From positions 62,001-126,000 of the forward strand of contig CAZAQV010000009.1 of the NCBI GenBank assembly GCA_964487255.1: 64,000 bases of DNA. Reading direction: 5' to 3'. The stretch is from CAZAQV01 sp964487255 (GTDB lineage Bacteria; Myxococcota_A; Polyangia; Polyangiales; CAZAQV01). Under the pieces are notes generated by a model, which saw only the letters and a program-made list of their open reading frames with translations, made no database searches and was not told the DNA's origin. Made by a program: the position numbers and the translations under genes. Positions 1 through 8,357 of the stretch are shown piece by piece (position 1 is the first letter of the stretch; the number at the start of each line of letters is the position of its first letter).

Positions 1-2250
1 CTTATCTACGAGCGCCAAGGCGAAGTGGTGGTCTCGACCTCGCTCGACCCGAGCGCCGGAAACGCCACGATCCTCGCTGAACTTGAAGATGAAGCGATGG
101 AGGAAGTGGCGGCGGCGCAATCGTCGGTCAACGACGTGATCGAACGCGCGCAAGCCGAGCTTCTTAGGGACGCGCAACTGACCGCACGCATCGCCAACGA
201 GGCGGCCGAACTTGAAACCACACTGGTCGATCTGTGCGGTTTGCCCGATGGCTGCAGCAAGCCCGACACCTCGAGCTGCGCCCCGCGCGTGCAGGCGGGC
301 GAGTGCGGCTTTGTCGTCAGCTCCTCCGGCAACGTGCTCGACGCATTTCCTGACGAGGCCAATCCGTCCGAGGCCGGCGCTGCCATTTTGGAAATCCAGG
401 CCGCGTTGCTCGAGATGCGACGCGCCGAGCAAGCGCTGATCAGCCACGTCCGCCAGACCGACCTCTACTACGAGACGACCGCAGCGTTCGCCGAGCAAGT
501 TAACGGCTGGAATGCCGAGCGGCTCGCGCTCGTGGCCATGATCGATTCGCAAATCGGTCAGCTGCAGAGCAGCTCGGATGCGACGCTCGCTGCCTTGGCT
601 GACAACACCGCCGCGCAGCTCGAGCGCCGACAGACTCGAATCGAAGAACAGCAAGACTTCGTCGACAATTGGGAGAAAATTTCGGAGGACGGCATCGAGT
701 CCGATCTAAAGACGCGACGTTTGATTTCCTTACAGCGCGGCATCGCCCGCGGCCTTAAGGCAACCGCCGAGTTCATCGACAAAAAAGCCAAGGCCGTCAA
801 AGAAGGCCTGCCCAAATCGACCGGCATGAGCAACGACATCACCAGCACGCAGCGTATGGCGATTTTGCTCTCCTCGCTGTACGTCACCAAGGTGATGAAG
901 GCCGGCGCAATCGCTGCCGAAGCCAACGCCTCGCGCATGGAGTCCAAACTCCGAAGGACCGAGCAGCTCCGCGAAGCCGAGCTACAAATCCTCGAGTTCA
1001 CAGACGAAGTGCGCGCCGTAGCCGCCGAGGCCGACGTCGAGGTGCTGCGAAACCAGTTCGCGCTGCTTCAGACGGCGACCGCCTCCGAGCAACGCATCGC
1101 CGCCGAAGTCATCGAAAACATGGAGCGCGATGTGGAAGCCGCACTGGCCTACGAGCGCGACCTGGTTGAGCTTCGCGATCGCCGTGACGAGGTGATGGCG
1201 CGGCTTATCGAAAACGATGAACTCGACATTCAAGTCGAGCAGGCCTCGCTCGCGGTCGAGCAAGCCGTCAACAACTACAGCCGCATCGTGCAGCGCGCGC
1301 AGCTGGTCTCCGCGCGCCTGGTGAGCGTGCGTAACCAGCTCGACAACGTGAACCGCATCGTGGGCAGCCCGAGCGCTGTTTTCGCCTGGGCCAACCGCCT
1401 AACAGTGGCCGAAAGCCGGCTCGAGCGTGCCAAGAGCGCGCTGATGGACTGGGTGGTCGCGCTCGAGTACTTCGCCGTGCGCCCGTTCTTTGATTCCCGA
1501 ATCCAAATCTTGCTCGCGCGCAATACAGCGCAGCTCGAAGAGATCGCCGAGGACCTCGAACGTATTCAAGACAGTTGCGGCGGCGCGGTCAATGCGCAGA
1601 CGGTCGAAGTTTCGGTGCGCGACGACCTGCTCGGCATCACCCGGCCGATCGAAAACTTCGAAACGGGCGAAACCTTGGCACCGGCGCAGCGTTTTCACGC
1701 CATTCTTGAAGAGGCGCGCATTCCGGTGGATCGACGTGTGCGCTACCGCAGCGACGCGACGGTGGGTGATCTCCTGAATCGCTCGGGCATCCTCGCCACG
1801 TCGTTCGACATCGGCATGAACGAGTTCGCAAACCTTGCCACCACGTGCAACGCCAAGATCAGCGAAGTTGCCGTTGAACTCGTGGGCGAAAACCTGGGCA
1901 GCGCCCTCCCCACGGTGAGCCTGCTTTACGATGGCACCAGTCGATTGCGTTCGTGTCAACCCAACATCGAGGCGCTGGTCTCGCTCATAGGTCCGACGGC
2001 GACGCCCTTTGCCGAAGTCACCGAGTTTCAAACACCCGGCCGCAGCGTCTCGCCGGTCGCGGGCATTAACGAGTTCCCGGTGGACAGCAACACCACGCTC
2101 GGCGGCCTGCCGCTCTCGTCGCAATACACGGTGCTGATCGACCCGCTCGCGGGTGAGAACCGCGATGTCGATTGGTCGGCGCTCGAGGACGTGCGCCTGC
2201 GCATCAAGTACACCTACCAAGACCTGTTCCCGCTCGGTCAGTGTCAATAA
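1..2250 (+). CDS. Large coiled-coil protein, 5' end outside window
   Basis: The frame is open from base 1, so the true start lies upstream; a GTG at 25 is probably internal. At least 749 residues are visible. The sequence is rich in Ala, Glu, Arg and Leu with long heptad-like stretches, so most of it should form alpha-helical coiled coil. There is a Cys cluster near residues 75-100 (four Cys) and further single Cys near residues 515, 615 and 645, and the protein ends in Gln-Cys-Gln. Paired cysteines suggest an exported protein with disulfides, but the signal peptide would be outside the window. The C-terminal 200 residues look globular. I do not recognise the family. The next gene starts 155 bases downstream with no clear terminator between. 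Confidence 0.85.
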   Translation, partial: LIYERQGEVVVSTSLDPSAGNATILAELEDEAMEEVAAAQSSVNDVIERAQAELLRDAQLTARIANEAAELETTLVDLCGLPDGCSKPDTSSCAPRVQAGECGFVVSSSGNVLDAFPDEANPSEAGAAILEIQAALLEMRRAEQALISHVRQTDLYYETTAAFAEQVNGWNAERLALVAMIDSQIGQLQSSSDATLAALADNTAAQLERRQTRIEEQQDFVDNWEKISEDGIESDLKTRRLISLQRGIARGLKATAEFIDKKAKAVKEGLPKSTGMSNDITSTQRMAILLSSLYVTKVMKAGAIAAEANASRMESKLRRTEQLREAELQILEFTDEVRAVAAEADVEVLRNQFALLQTATASEQRIAAEVIENMERDVEAALAYERDLVELRDRRDEVMARLIENDELDIQVEQASLAVEQAVNNYSRIVQRAQLVSARLVSVRNQLDNVNRIVGSPSAVFAWANRLTVAESRLERAKSALMDWVVALEYFAVRPFFDSRIQILLARNTAQLEEIAEDLERIQDSCGGAVNAQTVEVSVRDDLLGITRPIENFETGETLAPAQRFHAILEEARIPVDRRVRYRSDATVGDLLNRSGILATSFDIGMNEFANLATTCNAKISEVAVELVGENLGSALPTVSLLYDGTSRLRSCQPNIEALVSLIGPTATPFAEVTEFQTPGRSVSPVAGINEFPVDSNTTLGGLPLSSQYTVLIDPLAGENRDVDWSALEDVRLRIKYTYQDLFPLGQCQ

Positions 2251-2405
2251 AGCCTTTCCGCTTTGCGATTCAACAACTTGCCATGCCAGGCAGCCGATTG
2301 ACGGAGACGGCAGATATCACGGGTCATCGCTGCCACCAACCGCTGCTACTGTTCGAGAATTCATCGCAAACCTGCAGTTCGAAGCAAGTCGCCGCGAATT
2401 AGTGC

Positions 2406-3434
2406 TTGAAAAACGGTGGAGGGGGACCAGAATCCGCGGACGTGTCTCTCCCACCCAACGAGGATGATCCATTCACCGAGGACTCGGATGAGGATCTCGA
2501 GATCGACGAAGATAGTCTCGACACCGAAGACGACGGCGGCGCCGCACTCATCAAGTCGCCTCCAAGTTCGAAACAGACCGCACTTGCATCTCACGACCCG
2601 CTCGCCCGTTACATGCGCGACGTCGAACGTTATGCACTGCTCACGCCGGAGGAAGAAAAAGAACTCGCGGAGCGATACGCAGAAACCGGTGATGTGGAGG
2701 CTGCGCGTGCGCTTGTCACGTCGAACCTCAGGTTGGTCGTCAAAATCGCTTATAACTATCGCCAAGCGTACAAGAACATTCTCGACCTGGTGCAAGAAGG
2801 CAATATCGGCCTCATGCAGGCCGTCAAAAAGTACGACCCCTACCGTGGCGTAAAACTGTCGACGTACGCCGCGTGGTGGATTCGTGCTTATATGCTCCGT
2901 TATATCCTGAACAACCACCGGCTGGTAAAACTCGGCACCACCCAGGCGCAGCGGAAACTGTTTTTCAATCTCCGCAAAGAGAAGGCCAAGCTTACGGCCA
3001 TGGGCATCGAGCCCACCGCGGAGGTCATCGCCAAACGGCTCGACGTTTCTGAGGAAGACGTCGTTCAGATGGACAGGCGCTTGTCGTCAGGCGAGGCTTC
3101 GCTCGACGTGCCCGCACGCGCGGGGGACGGCCAAGGCGCTGCGCGCGTGGAACTTTTGCCGAGCGACTTCGAGGCCGTCGACGACGAGGCGGCGAAAAAT
3201 GAGATCCGTGATATTCTGATCGAGAAGATGCGTGCCTTTGGCAAGGCGCTCAAAGGCAAGGAAGCGACTATTTTCAGCGAACGGTTGCTCGCCGAGGACC
3301 CCAAGACGCTGCAAGAGCTTGGCGACGAGTTCGGCGTCACGAGAGAGCGTGTGCGGCAAATCGAAAAACGCCTTCTCAAGAAAATGCGCACCCACCTTGG
3401 AGAAGAGCTCCAACCCAATGTCATCGACATCTGA
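2406..3434 (+). CDS. rpoH: RNA polymerase sigma factor, RpoH (sigma-32) type
   Basis: Sigma-70 family factor of the heat-shock class, directing RNA polymerase to alternative promoters. After an acidic N-terminal extension of about 65 residues come region 1.2 (DPLARYMRDVERY), region 2 (TSNLRLVVKIAYNYR, DLVQEGNIGLMQAVKKYDP, STYAAWWIRAYMLRYIL), the RpoH box QRKLFFNLRK that marks this subfamily, and region 4 with the helix-turn-helix FGVTRERVRQIEKRLLKKM. Start is uncertain: TTG 2406 lacks a Shine-Dalgarno sequence, whereas GTG 2442 is preceded by GGAGGGGGA about 15 bases away. The acidic extension is unusual for RpoH. It heads an operon in which the next three genes follow with overlaps, rsmI starting inside its last codons. 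Confidence 0.93.
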   Translation: MKNGGGGPESADVSLPPNEDDPFTEDSDEDLEIDEDSLDTEDDGGAALIKSPPSSKQTALASHDPLARYMRDVERYALLTPEEEKELAERYAETGDVEAARALVTSNLRLVVKIAYNYRQAYKNILDLVQEGNIGLMQAVKKYDPYRGVKLSTYAAWWIRAYMLRYILNNHRLVKLGTTQAQRKLFFNLRKEKAKLTAMGIEPTAEVIAKRLDVSEEDVVQMDRRLSSGEASLDVPARAGDGQGAARVELLPSDFEAVDDEAAKNEIRDILIEKMRAFGKALKGKEATIFSERLLAEDPKTLQELGDEFGVTRERVRQIEKRLLKKMRTHLGEELQPNVIDI

Positions 3435-4281
3435 AGGGAAGGGGAGATTGTCGGTGGTGGCAACGCCGATCGGGAACCTCGAAGACATCACAGCGCGGGC
3501 CTTGCGCACACTCGACGAAGCCGACTTGATCGCCGCCGAGGACACACGGCACACGCAGAAACTGCTTCGCCACTTCAACATCCAAACACCACTCGTCAGC
3601 TTTCACGAACACTCCCCCGAGCAGCGCTCCGCCCAGCTCGCCGAGCGCATCGCAAAGGGAGAACATATCGCCTACGTGACGGACGCCGGCACGCCGAGCG
3701 TGTCAGACCCCGGCACCGCACTCGTTCGCGCCTGTCAGGCACGCGGATTGGAGGTCACGGTCGTCCCAGGCCCCAGCGCGTTGAGCGCCGCGATGGCTGT
3801 TAGCGGCATTCACTCGCGCGCCTTTACGTTCTTTGGTTTCCTGCCTCGCTCCGGGAACGAACGTCGGGCAGAGCTCGGCAACATCATCAACTCCTCTCTC
3901 GCTTCGGTCTTCTTTGAGTCACCCGAGCGTGTTCACGCAACGATCGAAGAAATCGCCCAGCTGGCGGACCCAGATCGCGAGCTCACGATCTGCCGCGAGT
4001 TGACCAAGCGACACGAGGAGGTGCGTCGCGCACCCCTTCGCGATTGGGTTCGGGCACTTCCGACCGCGCGTGGCGAGTTTACGCTGGTCCTCGAAGGCCA
4101 CACCGATGCTGCCAAACCCGCCTTTGACGCCCCAGCACGCGCCAAAGAGCTGCTGGCCGAAGGCATGAGCCATCGCGATGCCGCCAAACGGCTCTCGTTC
4201 GAAGGACAGCTGCCTCGCAAAGAGGCTTATCGGCGCGTGCTCGAGGCTGCGCAGACGTCCGACGAACACGGTCAAGATTGA
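3418..4281 (+). CDS. rsmI: 16S rRNA (cytidine-1402-2'-O)-methyltransferase
   Basis: Tetrapyrrole-methylase-fold enzyme that methylates the ribose of C1402 in the 16S rRNA decoding centre using SAM. All family motifs are present: VVATPIGNLEDIT, AEDTRHTQKLL, SFHEHS, VTDAGTPSVSDPG, VPGPSALSAAMAVSG, FFGFLPR, FFESPERV and ELTKRHEEV. From ATG 3418 the protein has 287 residues, normal for RsmI; this start overlaps the sigma gene by 17 bases and has AGAAGAG about 11 bases upstream. GTG 3454 or 3457 behind GGGGAG is the alternative and would remove a dozen residues. The stop overlaps a possible TTG start of the acyltransferase gene. Confidence 0.95.
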   Translation: MSSTSEGKGRLSVVATPIGNLEDITARALRTLDEADLIAAEDTRHTQKLLRHFNIQTPLVSFHEHSPEQRSAQLAERIAKGEHIAYVTDAGTPSVSDPGTALVRACQARGLEVTVVPGPSALSAAMAVSGIHSRAFTFFGFLPRSGNERRAELGNIINSSLASVFFESPERVHATIEEIAQLADPDRELTICRELTKRHEEVRRAPLRDWVRALPTARGEFTLVLEGHTDAAKPAFDAPARAKELLAEGMSHRDAAKRLSFEGQLPRKEAYRRVLEAAQTSDEHGQD

Positions 4282-4313
4282 CTTTTCAGCCAAACGCACG
4301 TTTTCATTTCGCA

Positions 4314-5330
4314 ATGCTTGATCTGCCAAGCCTCAAAAGGATCGAACTCTACAAGCGCCCGCCGGGCCAGCTGGTCTTCGCAAACACCGTTCTGCTCTCC
4401 AACTACGGGTTTCTACCTGGGGTCGAGATCGACATCGAGGGACTCGACAACCTTCCGGACGAGCCGGTTATCCTCGCGATGAACCACACCGACAAGTACA
4501 ACTACTGGCCGTTTCAGTACCGCCTCTACCGCGACACGGGCCGGTTCACAGCAACCTGGGTCAAAGGCAAGTACTACCAGAACAAGATGACCGCATGGTT
4601 TTTGCAGTCGACCAACAATATCCCTGCAGCTTCGCGCGGTTATTTGATCACCTCCGACTTCGCGGCGACGACCGGTCGACGGCCCACCGAAGCCGAATAC
4701 AAAGCAGCACGCACGTGGGTCGACTCCGTAGGCCAGCATTCCGCCAACGACAGCGTCGAAATCCAGGTTCCTGAGCAAGGCGCCTTGCCCGACGCACTTC
4801 TGAGCAAGCCCCGGGATATGCTGGGCCGCCCGTTCGACCCAGCGCGCGAAGACTACGCGCACGCCATCGACAAACTCTTCCGCGAAATGACGGCCATCTT
4901 CGTCGACCTCAATCGCCGCGCATTCGAGATCGGTAACGACCTCCTGATCTTTCCGCAGGGCACGCGTTCGATACGCCTTTCGAAAGGACGTATCGGTCTC
5001 GGCCAAGTTGCACTTCATTTTAAACGAAAAGTCGTCCCGATCGGCTGCTCGGGGAGCGACCTCGTGTATCCAGGCGGCAGTCCTTTTGCCAAAAAGGGTC
5101 GTATCACCTACCGCATTGGCGAACCCTTCTCGTACGAAGATTTCCGCGAACACCACATCGACAAGCCTTTTGTACCCTTCACTTCCGAAGCCGAAGTTCA
5201 CTATCGCGCCAACTTTCAGGGTGTTGTCGACATGGTCATGGAACGCGTCAACGACCTCGTCGATGCACCCTACAAGTTTGACCGAGATGGCGAAAGCAGG
5301 GGCGTGCGCGGAACCGAACGTTTCATATGA
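4314..5330 (+). CDS. PlsC-like lysophospholipid acyltransferase
   Basis: Membrane-associated acyltransferase of the 1-acyl-glycerol-3-phosphate O-acyltransferase superfamily. The block I motif is NHTDKYNYWPF (His-x4-aromatic rather than the classic HxxxxD), and the glycerophosphate-binding block is FPQGTRS with downstream KGRIGLGQVALHFKRKVVPIG. A Pro-containing YPGGSPF motif follows. ATG 4314 gives 338 residues (MLDLPSLKRI start); TTG 4278 overlapping the rsmI stop would add 12 residues and cannot be excluded. The stop overlaps the next gene by ATGA, indicating translational coupling. Substrate is unknown; the insertion of about 80 residues between blocks is longer than in typical PlsC. Membership of the superfamily is well supported, exact function is inference. 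Confidence 0.85.
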   Translation: MLDLPSLKRIELYKRPPGQLVFANTVLLSNYGFLPGVEIDIEGLDNLPDEPVILAMNHTDKYNYWPFQYRLYRDTGRFTATWVKGKYYQNKMTAWFLQSTNNIPAASRGYLITSDFAATTGRRPTEAEYKAARTWVDSVGQHSANDSVEIQVPEQGALPDALLSKPRDMLGRPFDPAREDYAHAIDKLFREMTAIFVDLNRRAFEIGNDLLIFPQGTRSIRLSKGRIGLGQVALHFKRKVVPIGCSGSDLVYPGGSPFAKKGRITYRIGEPFSYEDFREHHIDKPFVPFTSEAEVHYRANFQGVVDMVMERVNDLVDAPYKFDRDGESRGVRGTERFI

Positions 5331-5740
5331 TGACGCCCGACGAAGTCATGGCCTTCGTGAGCGAGCACTTTCCGCAAGCGATGGAGCAAGGTTTCACGGT
5401 GGAACGCATCACCGACCAAGGCTTGGTTCTACGCCTTGAGTGCGAGCACAAACATTTACGTCCCGGCGACACCGTCTCGGGACCCACGATCATGTGGATG
5501 GCGGATTGCGCATTTTGGCTTTCGATCATCGCGCGAGTTGGCCCGGAAGCCCTCGCGGTCACCACCAACATCAACATCAACTACATGCGCAAAGCGAGTC
5601 GAGGCACGCTCTACGCCGAGGCTCGCATCATGAAACTCGGCAAACGCCTTTGCGGTGGCGACGTCGTGCTCACCCAGCCGGGCCTCGACGGCCCCGTCGC
5701 GCACGCCACCCTCACCTACTCACGCCCACCACAAGATTGA
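5327..5740 (+). CDS. PaaI-family hotdog thioesterase
   Basis: A single hotdog domain of 137 residues, the usual length of PaaI/YbgC-like acyl-CoA thioesterases. The segment LRPGDTVSGPTIMWMADCAF matches the hot-dog helix with the conserved Gly-Pro and the acidic residue (Asp) on the central helix, and NININYMRKA with GTLYAEARIMKLGKRL forms the following strands. It starts within the acyltransferase stop codon (ATGA) and ends the rpoH-rsmI operon. Together with its neighbour it probably acts in acyl-CoA or lipid turnover; the substrate cannot be read from sequence. Confidence 0.88.
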   Translation: MMTPDEVMAFVSEHFPQAMEQGFTVERITDQGLVLRLECEHKHLRPGDTVSGPTIMWMADCAFWLSIIARVGPEALAVTTNININYMRKASRGTLYAEARIMKLGKRLCGGDVVLTQPGLDGPVAHATLTYSRPPQD

Positions 5741-5741
5741 T

Positions 5742-5776
5742 GCAAAAAGGGCCCTGAGAAGCGATCCCAGGGCCCC
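5742..5776 (-). terminator. Intrinsic terminator for the OB-fold operon
   Basis: Inverted repeat GGGCCCTG (5749-5756) and CAGGGCCC (5768-5775) with an 11-base loop. Read on the minus strand the stem is followed by TTTTTGC, so it ends transcription coming from the gene at 5801. It may also stop + strand transcription of the thioesterase gene, but there is no T-tract on that side. Confidence 0.75.
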
Positions 5777-5800
5777 GATTGTCGTGGCGATTGCGCAGCG

Positions 5801-6478
5801 CTAGCTGGAATCTTCAAGCGAAATGATGTCCGTTGCGACCAAGTCATGTCCGCTAAAGAGGCTCGACGCGAGCTGCCCGCGTACGCGTACGCGGTCACCC
5901 ACGTCGATCTTTTGATATCCCTCGTCGTCGAGGGGATTGTAGCCAAGCTGCGAAGTCTCAACTTCAATGACGCCCGCATCCGTCTCTAGGAAGAAGTGGC
6001 GACCCGCGATCGAATCCACCTCACCCGAGAGGTTGATCTCCGCTCTGGGTGTGACCATCGGAGAGGTCGGAAGGTCTTCTTCGTCGACGCCGCTCGCGTA
6101 AAACTGCGTTCCCAATCCGCGAACGTACACGCTCGACGCTTCGATCGTGCGCTTCTCGTAAAAGTCGTCGTCCACGTAGCCGTAAACAACAACTTGGTCG
6201 TCCACGAGCAAACCCGCACTCTCGTCGAACCAGTCGTGATCGTCCATTTCCACCGTAATGACCCCTTCGCCGTAGTCGAGGTCGAAGGCGTCAGGTCGCG
6301 TTGCAACGATCGTGCCGCTCAGCGAAACCCAGCTGTTATTGTCCGCTGTCACCGCTGCGGGCGGCGGGTCCGCGGGGGTTGTCGAGCGGACGTTGGATTC
6401 ACCACCGCACGCCAGCAAGCTCGCGCTGAGCAGACCGGCAACCAGGCAGTCTCGATAAAGAACTGAATCGCTTCTCAT
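5801..6478 (-). CDS. OB-fold lipoprotein (tandem paralogue 1)
   Basis: A 225-residue exported protein. The N-terminus has a lipoprotein signal (LVAGLLSASLLAC, Cys about residue 22) followed by a low-complexity linker. Two similar beta-strand domains follow, each with the pattern GTI-VDxxxFxLD-GVITVEMDD and later RVRVRGQL, resembling small single-OB-fold domains (BOF or DUF5666 type). ATG 6478 is chosen because GGAGGAA lies just upstream. It begins 10 bases after the stop of its paralogue and the two share the EGYQKIDVGDRVRV and VYxxxxxTxFxAxxxDEED segments. Function unknown; such folds bind small ligands or act in stress tolerance in other bacteria. Confidence 0.85.
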   Translation of the reverse strand: MRSDSVLYRDCLVAGLLSASLLACGGESNVRSTTPADPPPAAVTADNNSWVSLSGTIVATRPDAFDLDYGEGVITVEMDDHDWFDESAGLLVDDQVVVYGYVDDDFYEKRTIEASSVYVRGLGTQFYASGVDEEDLPTSPMVTPRAEINLSGEVDSIAGRHFFLETDAGVIEVETSQLGYNPLDDEGYQKIDVGDRVRVRGQLASSLFSGHDLVATDIISLEDSS

Positions 6479-6488
6479 GTCTTTCCTC

Positions 6489-7127
6489 CTATTCCGCAAG
6501 CGTCGTGATGTAGTTGGCCATGATCTGCCGACCTTCGAAGAGGTCGTAGTCCATCTCGCCGGTGACACGAACGCGGTCACCGACATCGATCCGTTGGTAT
6601 CCACGCTTGTCCATCGGGTTGTAGACCATGCTGCTCGTGTCGACGGTGATGCTTCGAAGCCCCGTATCCATCGTGAACTCACGACCGTCCACGGACGTCA
6701 CATACCCCGTCATGTGAAATTCTCCGGGGTCCAACGGTGGTGCCGCCCAGATCACCGAGTCCTCTTCATCGGCGCTGTTCGCCCAAAAATGAGTTGCGAT
6801 ACTCGGCAGATACACGCTGCTCGCTTCGATGCGTTTTTTGTGAAACAAGTCGTCGTCCACCTGGCCTGTTACAGTGACGCGATCATTCTGAAGCAGGTAA
6901 CTGCCCTCAGGAAACGAGTCAAAGTCATCCATTTCGACCGTGATGATGTCGGGCCCGTAGTCGAGCCGAAAGGCGTGCGGGCCAGCGCTCACAATGGTTC
7001 CTGTCAACGTCACCCAGGAGCGGTCGGGTCCTATGTTCGTGTCGTCTGCGGATGCTTCGCGCAGTGGTGCTGCGAGCATGAGCACGACCAATGCGAAGGT
7101 CGTGGGTATTGCGGTTACAAATCGCAT
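6489..7127 (-). CDS. OB-fold exported protein (tandem paralogue 2)
   Basis: A 212-residue protein with a Sec signal peptide (FALVVLMLAAPLREASA) and no lipobox Cys, so probably periplasmic where its neighbour is lipid-anchored. The mature part parallels the downstream paralogue through its whole length: VTLTGTIVSAGPHAFRLDYG, ITVEMDD, QVDDDLFHKKRIEASSVYLP, GYQRIDVGDRVRVTGEM. ATG 7127 has GGAGAA at good spacing. First gene of a two-gene operon ending at the terminator near 5760. The duplication probably occurred in place. Function unknown. Confidence 0.85.
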   Translation of the reverse strand: MRFVTAIPTTFALVVLMLAAPLREASADDTNIGPDRSWVTLTGTIVSAGPHAFRLDYGPDIITVEMDDFDSFPEGSYLLQNDRVTVTGQVDDDLFHKKRIEASSVYLPSIATHFWANSADEEDSVIWAAPPLDPGEFHMTGYVTSVDGREFTMDTGLRSITVDTSSMVYNPMDKRGYQRIDVGDRVRVTGEMDYDLFEGRQIMANYITTLAE

Positions 7128-7300
7128 GATTGGTTTCTCCTTTCTCTTTGTGGTGTGCCGGAAGGAGTTTGCAACGCGCATGCCAGACTAGGAGTCCACA
7201 CCCAAACCCACCCACGCCAGGTCCGAATGTGTCATTTTTCAACGACTACTATCGTCGCGTTGCAAATCGACACACTTGAGCGACCATCCGCGCGCGAATC

Positions 7301-7332
7301 AGAAACAGCCCCTCGAAAAAACTTCGAAGGGC
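7301..7332 (-). terminator. Probable intrinsic terminator downstream of Cys-rich lipoprotein
   Basis: Stem GCCCCTCGAA (7308-7317) with TTCGAAGGGC (7323-7332), one C-A mismatch and a 5-base loop. On the minus strand it is followed by TGTTTCT. It lies 19 bases after the stop of the gene ending at 7351. Confidence 0.5.
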
Positions 7333-7350
7333 CGTCCCATTGCCTGGCAG

Positions 7351-8265
7351 CTACTGCGCTACGCAGCCGCAGCCGCACTCGTTCCAGAAAGGGTCCTCGT
7401 CGGCGTCGCAAGCGAAGCGGATGCGCGTGCATTGCTCCGCGTTGCCGAGATACTCGATGCCCGCTGCATCGGGATCGAGGCAAGCCTCGCTCTTGATGCA
7501 GCCGCACTCGCAGCCTTCTGCGGAACCGTCGTAAGGCAAGGTGCCAGCTCGGCATTCATACGTCGCCGGATTGATGCACGCGATCGAAAAGTCGAGGTCT
7601 GGACATGCTGACCCACAAACCTCGCCTTCGCCACCATTGTAGTCGCACTCGTTGTCGTACGTGCCGTTCCCGTTGTCGTAGGCCCAAGTTCCGTCCGCGC
7701 AGCAGTGCGCACCTTCGGGCGCAAACTCCGGATAGTTCGCCATGTCACAACACGTCGGCTCTGGTGTTTCGCAGCTCTGACCGGCGCCTCCGTTGTAGTC
7801 ACACTCATTGTCATACGTACCGTTGCCATTGTCGTAGACCCAAGATCCGTCCGCGCAGCAGTGCGCACCTTCGGGCGCAAACTCCGGATAGTCCGCCATG
7901 TCACAACACGTCGGCTCTGGTGTTTCGCAGCTCTGACCGGCGCCACCATTGTAGTCGCACTCGTTGTCATACGCGCCGTTTCCGTTGTCATACGCCCAGG
8001 TTCCATCCGCGCAGCAGTGCGCACCTTCGGGTGCAAACTCCGGATAATCAACCACGTCGCAGCAAACACTCGCGCAGTCGGCAAGGTCCGACTCGGGGCA
8101 CCAATCGTCGCACTCGCCGTCGCCGTACCAGCCGTAAAAATCGCAAAGGTCAACGCCATGGTCGCCCTTTCCTCCAGACTCTTTTGCGGACTCTTTACTC
8201 GCATCAATCTCGGTGGCCTGTGCACAACCGAGGGCCAACGCTACGAACAACCAACTTCTTTTCAT
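7351..8265 (-). CDS. Cysteine-rich repeat lipoprotein
   Basis: A 304-residue lipoprotein (MKRSWLFVALALGC, lipobox Cys about residue 14; AGGAAAA ahead of ATG 8265). The mature protein is acidic and Cys-rich. After a DFYGWYGDGECDDWCPE segment come three near-identical 52-residue units, each with CCDxxxYPEFAPEGAHCC, ADGTWAYDNGNGTYDNE and CDYNGGAGQSCETPEP. A C-terminal part of about 90 residues has further cysteine pairs (CECGC, CGCGC). The Asp/Asn-Gly runs could bind Ca2+, and the paired Cys should form disulfides outside the cell. Family not recognised; repeats of this type are common on myxobacterial surface proteins. Confidence 0.88.
   Translation of the reverse strand: MKRSWLFVALALGCAQATEIDASKESAKESGGKGDHGVDLCDFYGWYGDGECDDWCPESDLADCASVCCDVVDYPEFAPEGAHCCADGTWAYDNGNGAYDNECDYNGGAGQSCETPEPTCCDMADYPEFAPEGAHCCADGSWVYDNGNGTYDNECDYNGGAGQSCETPEPTCCDMANYPEFAPEGAHCCADGTWAYDNGNGTYDNECDYNGGEGEVCGSACPDLDFSIACINPATYECRAGTLPYDGSAEGCECGCIKSEACLDPDAAGIEYLGNAEQCTRIRFACDADEDPFWNECGCGCVAQ
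7690..8045 (-). repeat. Three tandem 156-bp coding repeats
   Basis: The motif AGCAGTGCGCACCTTCGGG recurs at 7701, 7857 and 8013, giving an exact 156-bp (52-codon) period inside the Cys-rich lipoprotein gene. The copies differ at only a few bases, which points to recent duplication or ongoing homogenisation. Confidence 0.9.
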
Positions 8266-8357
8266 GACTTTTCCTTTCTTTCTTGCGCTTGAGGGTGCAA
8301 GTCCCCTGTTCGCCTTCAACGAAGACGTAAGATTGACGGTGAATTTCGATCGGTGAA

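Noticed and set aside
3232..3417. N-terminal extension of RsmI inside the sigma factor gene
   Set aside because: This part reads antisymmetric basic sequence out of frame with rpoH, and RsmI homology begins after ATG 3418.
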